This document shows, one piece after another, positions 9,401-16,369 of a DNA stretch of 23,610 bases. The stretch is taken from NCBI GenBank assembly GCA_021791075.1, contig JAJYXH010000076.1, positions 1-23,610 of the forward strand, in the 5' to 3' direction. Within the stretch, counting starts at the first letter, position 1. Every line of letters starts with the position of its first letter. Below the pieces are notes generated by a model that saw only the letters and a program-made list of their open reading frames with translations, had not been told where the DNA came from and did not search any database. The translations under genes and the position numbers were made by a program. The DNA is from Microcaldota archaeon (lineage in GTDB: Archaea > Micrarchaeota > Micrarchaeia > Micrarchaeales > CABMGC01).

Positions 9401-9854
9401 CCCTTCTCTCCTTTGGGCTGAGCGAGATGATCCTGTTTATCTCCCCCTGCGTTATCGTGCTCGTCTCGTCGGCCCGTATCCTGTTTGCCGAGAGGATATC
9501 GATGACCTCGTGCCTGGCCACATGCTTCCCGTTGACCCTGAACTCTGTCTTCCCGTCCGACTTTACCGTCCTTACGATCGTGTACTCACCGTCGCCGGCG
9601 AACTCGAGCTTGACGTGCGCCTTGGACTGCTCGCCGTGCTTCTTCTTTAGGCTGAAGTCTATCAGCTCGTCAAGATGGCCCACCCTCATCCTTCCCATCG
9701 AGTTCTCCCCGAGCCCGAAGAGGAGCGCGTCGCAGATGTTGCTCTTGCCGCTTCCGTTCGGGCCCACGACGCATGTAAAGCCGGGGCTGAAGAGGACCTC
9801 CGCATGCTTGAATGACTTGAACCTGTCTATGCTGAGCGATTTGAGATGCAGCAA
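6447..9854 (-). CDS. smc: Chromosome segregation ATPase SMC
   Basis: A 1135-residue SMC protein of full family length, which with kleisin partners loops and compacts the chromosome. The N-terminal head has the start motif LKSLSIDRFKSFKH and Walker A GPNGSGKS (31-38). Long heptad-rich coiled coils follow (about 165-480 and 670-1000), interrupted by a hinge around 490-660 with GFYGRASQL and the Gly-rich VVSGGH segment. The C-terminal head has the ABC signature LRSMSGGQKS (S1040) and Walker B SLYVFDEVD (D1067, E1068), then a D-loop SALD. The start is TTG 9854: the frame upstream stays open to about 9903 but holds no ATG or GTG, and this start matches the family N-terminus. No ScpA/ScpB gene is adjacent. 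It is flanked by two membrane protease genes on the same strand. Confidence 0.96.
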   Translation of the reverse strand: MLHLKSLSIDRFKSFKHAEVLFSPGFTCVVGPNGSGKSNICDALLFGLGENSMGRMRVGHLDELIDFSLKKKHGEQSKAHVKLEFAGDGEYTIVRTVKSDGKTEFRVNGKHVARHEVIDILSANRIRADETSTITQGEINRIISLSPKERRELIDIASGITEFESKKADSLRELEKVSQRISETQGMLNEKVGFLRELEKEKESAERYVQFTSKLRSLRYSVLVAKKQGLELALDGYTKEMAITDSKKEEAEVKRSEIAKRMADFEMERQSITHELTTSSTAASEVSAKLEAINRELATLEAEINSHNSSLIEIGTFTEGAEKEMARINATLEAGKATAKELFVKISQLEKEAGVAPATPDPATASEKEMEALNKSIQRLERQISGCQDSMLEIATEASIIKSSRDELSSGISEYTDLVKEKEDGIAGLSKRIDDARKRMKALSEEAKRAESEHERMEKELEAVDEALITLKEQRSEAAARGGNIAEKIKAEFPESKGFYGRASQLCTYGLESSLAVEAAAGSRLEYFVVETIETAEKIISFLKKNELGRATFIPIKDVNVDTRESEVKGAKAVIDAVKFDKKFERVFRYILNNTYIVGGVEEARRLGVGRHRYVTIDGELIEQSGVVSGGHSKRRLSLASIENQIREMEERKRSLHADKADAEESAFAARKGQAAAEMEVESLNREMSSLQSEVARARKAQEQAESKAREAATKLDGIEKRSKALAAERASAEKELESSQDSLRKLYNDAIEATKEMARHGLGKAAREKAEKARKELEELRIKLAETKKESELLESRKADLEKQLEERKRSGRSISESISTKSERVGRLREERKEVEFKIKNSGASHGKAYARLNRVADELQKLSEDNGRINAQLNEIDRQLGDAKVKRSQTETRLSDISAELAAYGDGIELIKGDYEIMEREAGVVQARLNELGNVNMRAPELYEEKKKSVDEALQKSNTLELEKQAVIRMIEEIESKKLQVFMSTFNDVNKNFSKLYNYIFPGRAYIELDNPNDPFSGGIEIKITDANVSKALRSMSGGQKSLILLMMLFSIHLCKPSSLYVFDEVDSALDKENSKKLSQLIKEMSKEAQFVVVSHNDSLIVNADTAVGVVMTNGESKVVGLEVSSITKSAK

Positions 9855-9917
9855 CGTATCAACTGGTCGTAACGCCGATAAAGCGCTCGCATTTAACGCT
9901 TAAAATCCTTTCGCTCC

Positions 9918-10982
9918 CTATGCTCTCGCTCCCTTGCCCAACCTGCGCAGCGCCACAAGGGTCTGGAGCTGCGACAAGGTGACTATCCCGAAGAGCTTCC
10001 CGTCCTTCTCCACAGCGACAACCCCGAGCTCGCTGCCCCCCAGGATCCCCATTGCGTCCGCCACGCTCGACTTTGCCGCTATCTTCGGTATCACAGCGGC
10101 GGCATCGCCTATCGTCCTGTCAGCCGACATGCCCCTCATGCTCCTGAGGTCGACGATCGCGTAGCTATCCGCCTTCTTGGTTATCAGCAGATGCTCCCCG
10201 CTGCTCTTGACGAGCTCGTAGAGATCCGCCACCTTCGCGTCCGGGTCGACAAGCTTGTAGTGCCTGCTGACCGCATCGCCTACAGTAAGGCCCGCGGTCT
10301 CCTTCCTTATGGTGACGTTCTCCTCCTCCGACTTCAGGCCGCCGTAGATGAAGAAGACGATTATCACGTCGATGAGCACCACATACTCCCTGTAGAGAAG
10401 CGGGTAACCGAAACCCATTATCAGGAAGGCGATGTTGCCCGCCACGAAGGCGTAGAGCACCGCCCTGGAAACCTTTGCGGTTATCATCGTTGCGTCGTAG
10501 AGCGAGCGCTTCCTCTGGAGGTAGCTCCTGAATATCCTGCCACCATCCATCGGGAAGGCGGGCACTATGTTGAAGACGCCAAGGAAGATGTTTATCACGA
10601 AGAGCCACTGCACTATGTTCTGCACGATGCCGGGCGGGAAGACCACGGCAAGGATCCCGAAGATGCCTCCGAGGAGCAGGCTCATTAGCGGCCCGACGAG
10701 CGAGACGTTGAACTCGATCCTCGGATCCAGCTTCACATTCTCTATGACGGAGACTCCGCCGAACGGGAGCAGCAGTATCCTGCTCACGCGTATGCCGTTC
10801 TTTATCGCGGTTACGGAGTGCGCGAGCTCGTGTATGAGCACGCAGATGAAGAGTAGGACCCAGAGGAAGCCGAGGTAGGGGCTCAGGATGAAGAAGAAGA
10901 GCATCATGATTACGAAGATCCAGTGGAGCTCTATGCTTATCCCGAAGAGCTTTCCAATGCCCAGTGCCCCCTGTGAAGCCAT
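9918..10982 (-). CDS. Site-2-protease-type metalloprotease with CBS domains
   Basis: A 354-residue intramembrane zinc metalloprotease of the S2P/M50 family. HELAH (51-55) in the second membrane segment gives the HExxH zinc site. FNVSLVGPL (91-99) matches the family's N-x-x-GP signature, and PAFPMDGGR (141-149) supplies the third metal ligand, D146. About six hydrophobic segments are followed by two tandem CBS domains (about 232-290 and 291-350), an arrangement common in archaeal and bacterial S2P relatives, where CBS domains may sense adenine nucleotides. The family cleaves substrates within the membrane, often to release regulators; the substrate here is unknown. The ATG start is preceded by an AT-rich divergent promoter region shared with the phosphoesterase gene. 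The gene lies 63 bp upstream of smc on the same strand. Confidence 0.92.
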   Translation of the reverse strand: MASQGALGIGKLFGISIELHWIFVIMMLFFFILSPYLGFLWVLLFICVLIHELAHSVTAIKNGIRVSRILLLPFGGVSVIENVKLDPRIEFNVSLVGPLMSLLLGGIFGILAVVFPPGIVQNIVQWLFVINIFLGVFNIVPAFPMDGGRIFRSYLQRKRSLYDATMITAKVSRAVLYAFVAGNIAFLIMGFGYPLLYREYVVLIDVIIVFFIYGGLKSEEENVTIRKETAGLTVGDAVSRHYKLVDPDAKVADLYELVKSSGEHLLITKKADSYAIVDLRSMRGMSADRTIGDAAAVIPKIAAKSSVADAMGILGGSELGVVAVEKDGKLFGIVTLSQLQTLVALRRLGKGARA

Positions 10983-11010
10983 CGTATCGGCTAATTATCT
11001 CAGCCAACCA

Positions 11011-11018
11011 TTATTAAA
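11011..11018 (+). promoter_or_regulatory. TATA box for the 11041 phosphoesterase
   Basis: TTATTAAA is centred about 26.5 bp before ATG 11041, predicting a leaderless transcript. The same 8-mer appears before 11822. The 58-bp gap to the divergent S2P gene probably holds both promoters; read on the minus strand, this patch (TTTAATAA) is about 31 bp from that start. Confidence 0.6.
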
Positions 11019-11040
11019 TGTATATAACCACTCTCATATC

Positions 11041-11763
11041 ATGCCGCTCTCTTTCATCAAGGGAAGCCCCGCACTGCTGATAGAGAAGCCCAGGACAGTA
11101 GTAGTGAGCGATCTCCACATAGGCAAGGAGTTCAAGCTCGCAAGAGCGGGAATGCACTTCCCAGACGCATCAAAGAGGATGGCCGAGCAGCTCCTGGAGA
11201 TATGCGGGAAGGAGAGGTCAAGGAGCATCATAATGCTGGGCGACATCAAGGAGAGCATAGGCTACCCGCCGCGCGACGAGCTCGATGCCATAGCATCGTT
11301 CTTCCATCCCCTAAGGCAGACGAACATAACGATAGTGAAGGGTAACCACGATGCGCACATCGGCGAGATTCTCAGGAGGATTGGCATTGGCATATCCCCG
11401 GTCAATGAGCTCCTGGTCGGGAGGATCGCCATGATACACGGAAACGCGATGCCTTCGGAGAGGGCGATGTCAAAGGACTATCTGCTCGCCGGGCACTCGC
11501 ACATAGCCATTGATGTGAACGGCGCCGCAGAGAAGGGCTGGCTCGTGGCCAGGGTCGGCCCTAGAGCCGCGGAGAGCTACGAGAGATACAACAAGCGGGC
11601 CAGGCTTGTGGTACTTCCAGCATTCAACAGCCTGATAACCGGAGTAAGGGTCGGCGCGGGCAGGGAATGGTCGATGCCCCTCCTCAGGAACGGCGTCTTC
11701 GACCCAACAAGCGCGAAGGCCTACGACCTTGACGGCAATATCGTTGAGACCAGCAGCCAGTAG
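11041..11763 (+). CDS. SbcD/Mre11-related metallophosphoesterase
   Basis: A 240-residue calcineurin-like phosphoesterase, closest in style to the archaeal SbcD-related family (TIGR00024-like). The dinuclear metal motifs appear in order: D24-x-H26 in VVSDLHIG, GD (67-68) in IIMLGDIK, GNHD (101-104), MIHG (131-134, H133), and GHSH (151-154). All metal ligands are present, so it should be catalytically competent. Family members are often found near Lhr-type helicases and are suspected to act on nucleic acids or nucleotides, but the substrate is unproven. The start at ATG 11041 is chosen because of the TATA box 26 bp upstream. The reading frame stays open to 10888, but that extension crosses the divergent promoter and the S2P gene. 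The surface-protein gene follows 58 bp later with its own promoter. Confidence 0.88.
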   Translation: MPLSFIKGSPALLIEKPRTVVVSDLHIGKEFKLARAGMHFPDASKRMAEQLLEICGKERSRSIIMLGDIKESIGYPPRDELDAIASFFHPLRQTNITIVKGNHDAHIGEILRRIGIGISPVNELLVGRIAMIHGNAMPSERAMSKDYLLAGHSHIAIDVNGAAEKGWLVARVGPRAAESYERYNKRARLVVLPAFNSLITGVRVGAGREWSMPLLRNGVFDPTSAKAYDLDGNIVETSSQ

Positions 11764-11790
11764 ACGATCTTCTCTGAGAATCTCATAAGA

Positions 11791-11798
11791 TTATTAAA
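11791..11798 (+). promoter_or_regulatory. TATA box for the 11822 surface protein
   Basis: TTATTAAA is centred about 27 bp before ATG 11822, identical to the box before 11041. This predicts a leaderless transcript. Confidence 0.6.
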
Positions 11799-11821
11799 CT
11801 TGCGCATATCATATTCTGGGT

Positions 11822-12919
11822 ATGGCGTTCGGAGCTAAGAAACAGCACAAGCTATTCGGAGGAGGCGGCTCAAAGGGGACGGCATTCGCATCTCCGATGG
11901 CTAAGGGCGGAAGACCTCCCCTCATGCTCCTCTACGTCGCGATAGCCGCGATAATACTGATTATAATATCATACGTCTTCGTCTCAGGAGGAGCGTCCTC
12001 AGCAACATACTCGCTCAGCTCGAACCAGACCGTGCAGCTCGCGTTCAACAAGAGCGTCACGCTCCAGCTCGGAGGCTCGGCCCAGCCGTACGCACTGCAA
12101 CTTGTAAGCGCAAACGGCTCTGCCGGATACATGTTCTACTTCAGCAGAACTCCCATACTCTCCAATCCGATATACTCGTTCACCATCGCAAAGGGAGGCA
12201 GCATCAATGTGAGCGGATCCGGGGCTTCGAATGCAGACCTGCAGATAAAACTCCTCTCCGGGACGAACAGTGTCGCCATAATAGAGCTCATACCAGTTCC
12301 CGCCGCGTTCGGAGTCAGGGTAAGCTCCGGAATCAAGACCCTAAACGTGGGAGCCGCGTCGTCCCCGGTTACTACCACTATAAATGCAACTACTACCGCA
12401 AACACAGTCGGCGCGCAGTCGACCTCCACAACCACCGTTGCGGCAGCGACCACGGTCTCTAATGCCGGCAGCATAAATGCACAGGTGATGGCCGCTGCGA
12501 ACCAGAGCATCTACGGCCAGCTGATGAACAATTACAAGAAGCTCTATCAGAACGGCACAACATGCACGCCGATCATGTACAATTCCACGTACATAAAGTA
12601 TAGATCGACGCTGCCCCCGGGAACACCCCCAACCCCGTCTGGCCAATTCACGTTTGTCAATGTATCGGGTACGGTTCCTTATGACGTAACATACAACATA
12701 AGCCATGTATCCGGATCGGTCTACGATGTGGTCTACAGCATCATATCCCACTCAAGTTATACCTCCGGCCATGCGCTCTCCCTCAACGTCAACGCGCAGA
12801 CAGGCGCAACCGTCAATGCCACATTCATGGGGCAATTTAGCGGTGCGAGCTACGACAACCTTAACTCCCAGTACCAGACGGCAAGTGCGGAGGGCGCATG
12901 TGGAATCTTCCTTCCGTAA
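11822..12919 (+). CDS. Membrane-anchored, Thr-rich surface protein
   Basis: A 365-residue protein of no recognised family. A basic, glycine-rich cytoplasmic tail (1-33, with a run of four glycines) leads into one hydrophobic segment (34-55), so it is probably anchored with the rest outside. Residues 60-175 look like a beta-rich domain. A Thr/Ala/Ser-rich linker (183-212, with runs of TTT) is a likely site for O-glycans. A second domain (220-365) has many N-x-S/T sequons and two cysteines (C248, C360) that could form a disulfide. No catalytic motif is visible. The start is the ATG with a TATA box at the leaderless distance. It ends 14 bp from the convergent small gene at 12934. Confidence 0.7.
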   Translation: MAFGAKKQHKLFGGGGSKGTAFASPMAKGGRPPLMLLYVAIAAIILIIISYVFVSGGASSATYSLSSNQTVQLAFNKSVTLQLGGSAQPYALQLVSANGSAGYMFYFSRTPILSNPIYSFTIAKGGSINVSGSGASNADLQIKLLSGTNSVAIIELIPVPAAFGVRVSSGIKTLNVGAASSPVTTTINATTTANTVGAQSTSTTTVAAATTVSNAGSINAQVMAAANQSIYGQLMNNYKKLYQNGTTCTPIMYNSTYIKYRSTLPPGTPPTPSGQFTFVNVSGTVPYDVTYNISHVSGSVYDVVYSIISHSSYTSGHALSLNVNAQTGATVNATFMGQFSGASYDNLNSQYQTASAEGACGIFLP

Positions 12920-12933
12920 AACGGATACGACGC

Positions 12934-13158
12934 CTATTGATGCAGCCTCTTCGCGATTGAGTCAACAACCTTGTTGACACTCACCCGCATGCGGTACGCA
13001 TAGTGCCTGTCCATATCCGGAACGCTTAGCAGCCTTCTCCTTATGCTTGCCAGCTCCTCCTCGAGCTCCCGTATCCTGTCCTGCGGATCTCCCTCAGAGT
13101 GCCTCGACATCCCTATTCCATCCAAAGCCCGTGTGCGTATCACCGTTTGTCCCTCCAT
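12934..13158 (-). CDS. Small coiled-coil protein of unknown function
   Basis: A 74-residue protein that I do not recognise. Residues 25-45 form a charged heptad-like helix (DRIRELEEELASIRRRLL), and the C-terminal third is basic and helical. Reality is supported by GGTG exactly 5 nt before the ATG, the spacing used by three other genes here, and by an elaborate dyad just upstream. There is no metal site or enzyme motif. It could be a small DNA-binding or adaptor protein; autoregulation through the dyad is only a guess. It lies downstream of the histidine kinase on the same strand, but a 179-bp gap containing a possible promoter separates them. Confidence 0.6.
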   Translation of the reverse strand: MEGQTVIRTRALDGIGMSRHSEGDPQDRIRELEEELASIRRRLLSVPDMDRHYAYRMRVSVNKVVDSIAKRLHQ

Positions 13159-13167
13159 ATTCTCACC

Positions 13168-13204
13168 AACTTAACCTCTCCACTTCGAGTAGCGAGGTTA
13201 AGTT
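13168..13204. promoter_or_regulatory. 37-bp dyad, probable operator or stem-loop
   Basis: AACTTAACCTC (13168-13178) and GAGGTTAAGTT (13194-13204) are perfect 11-bp inverted repeats around a 15-bp spacer. The spacer is itself partly symmetric about 13186 (ACT/AGT arms). The dyad ends 9 bp before the start codon at 13158. On the minus strand its distal edge overlaps a TATA-like TTTTAACT (about 13208-13201), so a bound protein would cover the promoter. An RNA hairpin is the alternative. The rest of the 13159-13337 gap shows nothing recognisable. Confidence 0.6.
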
Positions 13205-13337
13205 AAAAGGCTTTTCTGTAGCGCGTTTATCTGAATATAGAAGCTATCCGAATTCCCAAGAATAGTCACTATGGTCGCGTATCCTGCCCCGAGGTTTCCT
13301 ACGTGTCACCGGGCTTATGCGAATGCCGCTCCCCACC

Positions 13338-15590
13338 TCATCCTTGCTGCTTCTCGTCTTCCTGCTGGTGCTTCTTCTTTTTCTTCTCAAGCGGTATGGT
13401 AAACCAGAACGTGCTCCCCTTTCCGACCTCCGAAGTGACCCCAACCCTTCCGCCATGTAGATTCACTATCTCCTTGACTATCGAGAGGCCGAGTCCGGTT
13501 CCGGCCTTCGGCTGCATCGTGAGATCCTTCCTGGAGACCTGGTAGAACTTCTTGAAGAGCTTCTTCTGGTCATCCTCCTTCACGCCTATTCCCGTATCCG
13601 TTACCTCCACTCTGACGGTCTTTCCCTTCCTGGCAACGTTTACCTTTATGCTCCCCTTCGCCGTGAACTTGAGCGCGTTGTCTATGAGGTTTACTATGAC
13701 CTGTATCAGCCTGTTCGGATCGGCAGGGACCTCCGGCACGCTGTAGTCGACGTTTATCTCGAACTCGAGCCCCTGGTTCCTCGCCCTCTCGCCGAGAGCC
13801 TTGACGCTTGCGTTCTCCTTTATGTCGTTGAAGCTGACCTGCTGGATGTCGAGCTTTATCTTTCCCGACGCGAGCTTTGCTACGTCGAGAATCTGGAGTA
13901 TGAGGGACATGAGCCTGTCGACCTCGCCGAGTATCGTCTCGAGCGAGCCCTTCTGGTCCTCGCTTATGGCCCCGAACTCGCCCTGCAGCATGAGCTTCGA
14001 GTAGCCCTTTATGCTCGTCAGCGGAGTCTTGAGGTCGTGCGATATGTTGTATATAAACTGGGTCTTGAGGTCGCTCTCGGCCTTGAGCTTCTTCTCGAGC
14101 TGCTCCGCTTCGCCGAGCCTGTCCTTGAGCTCCTCCATCTCTACCTTTGTCATGAGCTCCCTGCCTATTCCCAAGTACCCTGCCTGGTTGCCGTTCTCGT
14201 CAAGAAGGCCCACCAGGTTCATGTTCACTGGGATCTCAGGGTTCTCTCCCTTACCGGACATATTCAGGAACATATCGGTCACCGAGTCGCTCTTCTTCAT
14301 GAGCGCGAATGCCTCGCTGATCCTGTTCTGGCTCTCACTGTCCGCGCATAACGATGAGACCGAGGTGCCTTCCATGTCCTGGCTTCTGCATCCGAGTATT
14401 CTCTCCGCGGCCTTGTTGATGCCGGATATGGTCCCCAGCTTATCCATCCTTATCACGATGTCTCCGGAGAACTGCACAAGGTCCCCCGCGACCCTCTGCG
14501 CCGCATTGATCTTCCTCTCGTAGTCGTTTGATATGATGCAAGAGTATGCGGCTCCATTCTTCAGCAGAGTTAGCTTCACGTCGGCGAAGAGGTCGTTCCC
14601 GAGATTGAGCCTCGCCCGCCTTGTAATCTGGCCGTCAGGCATCGACTTTGCCTGACGCTGCAGCTCCTCCGGATCGCTGACCATGTCCGTGAGCCTTATT
14701 CCGACAAGCGCGTCCGGATCCGTCTTGAGGATCCTCTTAGAGTTCCTGCTTGCCCAGAGCATCTTGAGGTTGCCGTCAAGGAGCATGTAGACCTCGTCGC
14801 CGTAGTCGAAGAGCTTCGCCTTCTCGTCGAGTTCCAGCGCCTCGGTCTCGTCCTGGAGGAGCAGGTGTATGAGCCTGTCGCTCGCCCTGCTAGATGTTAT
14901 CTCGAATATCCTGTCTGCGTAGAGTGCGCTCTTCGCCTCTACGGGAGCCCCGCGCGAGATCGAGGTCAGGTCGTCATCGGAGAGTGAGAAGAACTCGCGC
15001 ATGTTCCTTCCCGATACCTCGCTGGCAGGCCTGTCGATCAGGTTCAGCATGCCCTTGTTCGCCTTTATTATCGATCCCGAGTTGTCGATCAGGACCTGCG
15101 GGAGTATGCTGTTGAACGCGGCGTCGAAGTACCTGGCCACGTTAAGGCTCTTCTCCTTCTCGATCTTCAGGTACGCCTCGTTACCTATCACGTCCGCAAG
15201 GACCGTTACCGATTCCACAACCTGCTGGTCGAACGCCTCCTCGGCCTTCGATACCAGCGTGAGTATCCCCAACCCCTTTCCATCGGCCTTTATCGGCACT
15301 ATCGCGCAGCTCTTGAATCCCGACTTGTGGAAGCTTATGAGCTCGGGAAATGCGGAGTAATCGCTGAGCCTGTTGTCCACATACGGCCTGCCGCTGTTGA
15401 TCACCGCGGCATCGGCCTGGCTCATCCTCGCTCCACGCGACGAGACGTCCTTTGCTATGACCTCATCGGCGTTGAATGCAACCTTCATCCTCTGCCCCGA
15501 CTTTGAGAGCAGGTCGCCGAGCCCGCTCGATTCGCGGCTAAGGATCAGCACGTCGCCTATGAGCTTCCCTATCTGTGTGGAAACTGGCAT
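13338..15590 (-). CDS. Soluble GAF/PAS sensor histidine kinase
   Basis: A 750-residue cytoplasmic sensor kinase without membrane segments. An N-terminal GAF-like domain (about 10-142) is followed by three PAS-like regions (about 155-252, 260-357, 365-482), a short coiled coil, and a HisKA dimerisation domain with H518 in ISHDLKTPLTSIKGYS. The ATPase domain has the N-box VNLIDNALKF (633-642), G1 DTGIGV (665-670) and G2 GTGLGL (697-702). All catalytic boxes are intact. The tail is very basic (KKKKK) and Gln-rich. No response regulator or receiver domain is in the window. I chose ATG 15590 over ATG 15614 because GGTG lies exactly 5 nt upstream of it and the TATA box at 15621-15628 would start transcription near 15600. 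The signal is not predictable from sequence. Confidence 0.92.
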   Translation of the reverse strand: MPVSTQIGKLIGDVLILSRESSGLGDLLSKSGQRMKVAFNADEVIAKDVSSRGARMSQADAAVINSGRPYVDNRLSDYSAFPELISFHKSGFKSCAIVPIKADGKGLGILTLVSKAEEAFDQQVVESVTVLADVIGNEAYLKIEKEKSLNVARYFDAAFNSILPQVLIDNSGSIIKANKGMLNLIDRPASEVSGRNMREFFSLSDDDLTSISRGAPVEAKSALYADRIFEITSSRASDRLIHLLLQDETEALELDEKAKLFDYGDEVYMLLDGNLKMLWASRNSKRILKTDPDALVGIRLTDMVSDPEELQRQAKSMPDGQITRRARLNLGNDLFADVKLTLLKNGAAYSCIISNDYERKINAAQRVAGDLVQFSGDIVIRMDKLGTISGINKAAERILGCRSQDMEGTSVSSLCADSESQNRISEAFALMKKSDSVTDMFLNMSGKGENPEIPVNMNLVGLLDENGNQAGYLGIGRELMTKVEMEELKDRLGEAEQLEKKLKAESDLKTQFIYNISHDLKTPLTSIKGYSKLMLQGEFGAISEDQKGSLETILGEVDRLMSLILQILDVAKLASGKIKLDIQQVSFNDIKENASVKALGERARNQGLEFEINVDYSVPEVPADPNRLIQVIVNLIDNALKFTAKGSIKVNVARKGKTVRVEVTDTGIGVKEDDQKKLFKKFYQVSRKDLTMQPKAGTGLGLSIVKEIVNLHGGRVGVTSEVGKGSTFWFTIPLEKKKKKHQQEDEKQQG

Positions 15591-15595
15591 CGCGG

Positions 15596-15599
15596 CACC
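15596..15599 (-). promoter_or_regulatory. GGTG ribosome-binding site for ATG 15590
   Basis: GGTG lies 5 nt before ATG 15590 and favours this start over the in-frame ATG at 15614, which would lie upstream of the predicted transcription start. Confidence 0.5.
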
Positions 15600-15620
15600 A
15601 CAATTAATAATCATAGCTCA

Positions 15621-15628
15621 TATTAATA
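15621..15628. promoter_or_regulatory. Palindromic TATA box between kinase and flpA
   Basis: TATTAATA is a perfect 8-bp palindrome in the 77-bp gap between the divergent genes. Read rightward it places transcription start near 15650, giving flpA a leader of about 17 nt with GGTG. Read leftward it places the start near 15600, giving the kinase a leader of about 10 nt with GGTG. It could serve both genes. Confidence 0.45.
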
Positions 15629-15658
15629 CTTGCTGACGATGGGTTTACGCGTCTGGCC

Positions 15659-15662
15659 GGTG
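15659..15662 (+). promoter_or_regulatory. GGTG ribosome-binding site for flpA
   Basis: GGTG lies exactly 5 nt before ATG 15668, the same spacing as before the starts at 6432, 13158 and 15590. Confidence 0.5.
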
Positions 15663-15667
15663 TAACT

Positions 15668-16345
15668 ATGAGGGCTGAGAAGGTATTCGACGGGGTATAC
15701 AGGCTTGACGGAAGGCTTGCAACCGTCAATCTTGTCAGGGGCAAGAAGGTCTACGATGAGGACCTTGTGACGATAGACAACACCGAGTACCGCACATGGA
15801 ACCCATACAGGAGCAAGCTCGCGGCCGCGATAGTCAACGGGATGGAGAGGATGGCGATAAAGGACGGGTCAAAGGTCCTATACCTTGGCGCCGCTACAGG
15901 CACCACGGCAAGCCACGTCAGTGACATAGTTGGCGCGAGTGGCAGTGTCTATGCGATAGAGATATCGGAGAGGAGCATGAGGGACCTCATCGAGGTCTGC
16001 GAATCGAGGGAGAACATATTCCCCATGCTTCATGACGCTAGAAATGTGGAAGGATATGCGGACGATGTGGGCACGGCAGATGTCCTGTACGAGGACATAG
16101 CCTCGCCGGACCAGGCAGAGATACTGCTGAGAAATGCGGATCTGCTTAAAGACAGGGGCATTGCGTACGTGGCCATCAAGTCTCAGAGCATAGACATCTC
16201 GAAGAAGCCCTCGGAGGTCTTCAAGGAGTTCCTCAGGAAGGTATCGGCAAAGTTCGACCTTGTGCAGTCCATCGAGATAGAGCCTTTCGACAGGATGCAC
16301 CTCTTCGTTGTGCTCCGGAAAAGGGAAGCGCCCGGAAAGCATTAA
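15668..16345 (+). CDS. flpA: Fibrillarin-like rRNA/tRNA 2'-O-methyltransferase
   Basis: A 225-residue archaeal fibrillarin, the normal family length. It is the S-adenosylmethionine-dependent catalytic subunit of C/D box sRNA-guided ribose methylation and works with Nop5 and L7Ae. The conserved N-terminal stretch RTWNPYRSKLAAAI (42-55) and motif I LYLGAATGTTASH (71-83) are clear. E98 at the end of strand 2, D123, D143 in YEDIASPDQ and K171 in VAIKSQS fit the cofactor-binding and catalytic positions. In many archaea flpA sits beside nop5; no nop5 is present in this window. The zinc-ribbon gene follows after 24 bp, but its TATA box overlaps the flpA stop codon, so it may have its own promoter. 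Confidence 0.95.
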   Translation: MRAEKVFDGVYRLDGRLATVNLVRGKKVYDEDLVTIDNTEYRTWNPYRSKLAAAIVNGMERMAIKDGSKVLYLGAATGTTASHVSDIVGASGSVYAIEISERSMRDLIEVCESRENIFPMLHDARNVEGYADDVGTADVLYEDIASPDQAEILLRNADLLKDRGIAYVAIKSQSIDISKKPSEVFKEFLRKVSAKFDLVQSIEIEPFDRMHLFVVLRKREAPGKH

Positions 16346-16348
16346 ATT
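16341..16348 (+). promoter_or_regulatory. TATA box for the 16370 gene
   Basis: ATTAAATT is centred about 25.5 bp before ATG 16370 and spans the flpA stop codon. This predicts a leaderless transcript for the zinc-ribbon/GH15 pair. Confidence 0.55.
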
Positions 16349-16369
16349 CCTTTATTCAGAAGGTCTAGC

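Noticed and set aside
6447..9903. Several plus-strand reading frames of 80-230 codons opposite smc
   Set aside because: They are Ser/Leu-rich reflections of the coiled-coil codons on the other strand, with no domain, ribosome-binding site or promoter support.
10888..11040. Long N-terminus for the phosphoesterase
   Set aside because: It would cross the divergent promoter and the S2P coding region; a TATA box at the leaderless distance supports ATG 11041.
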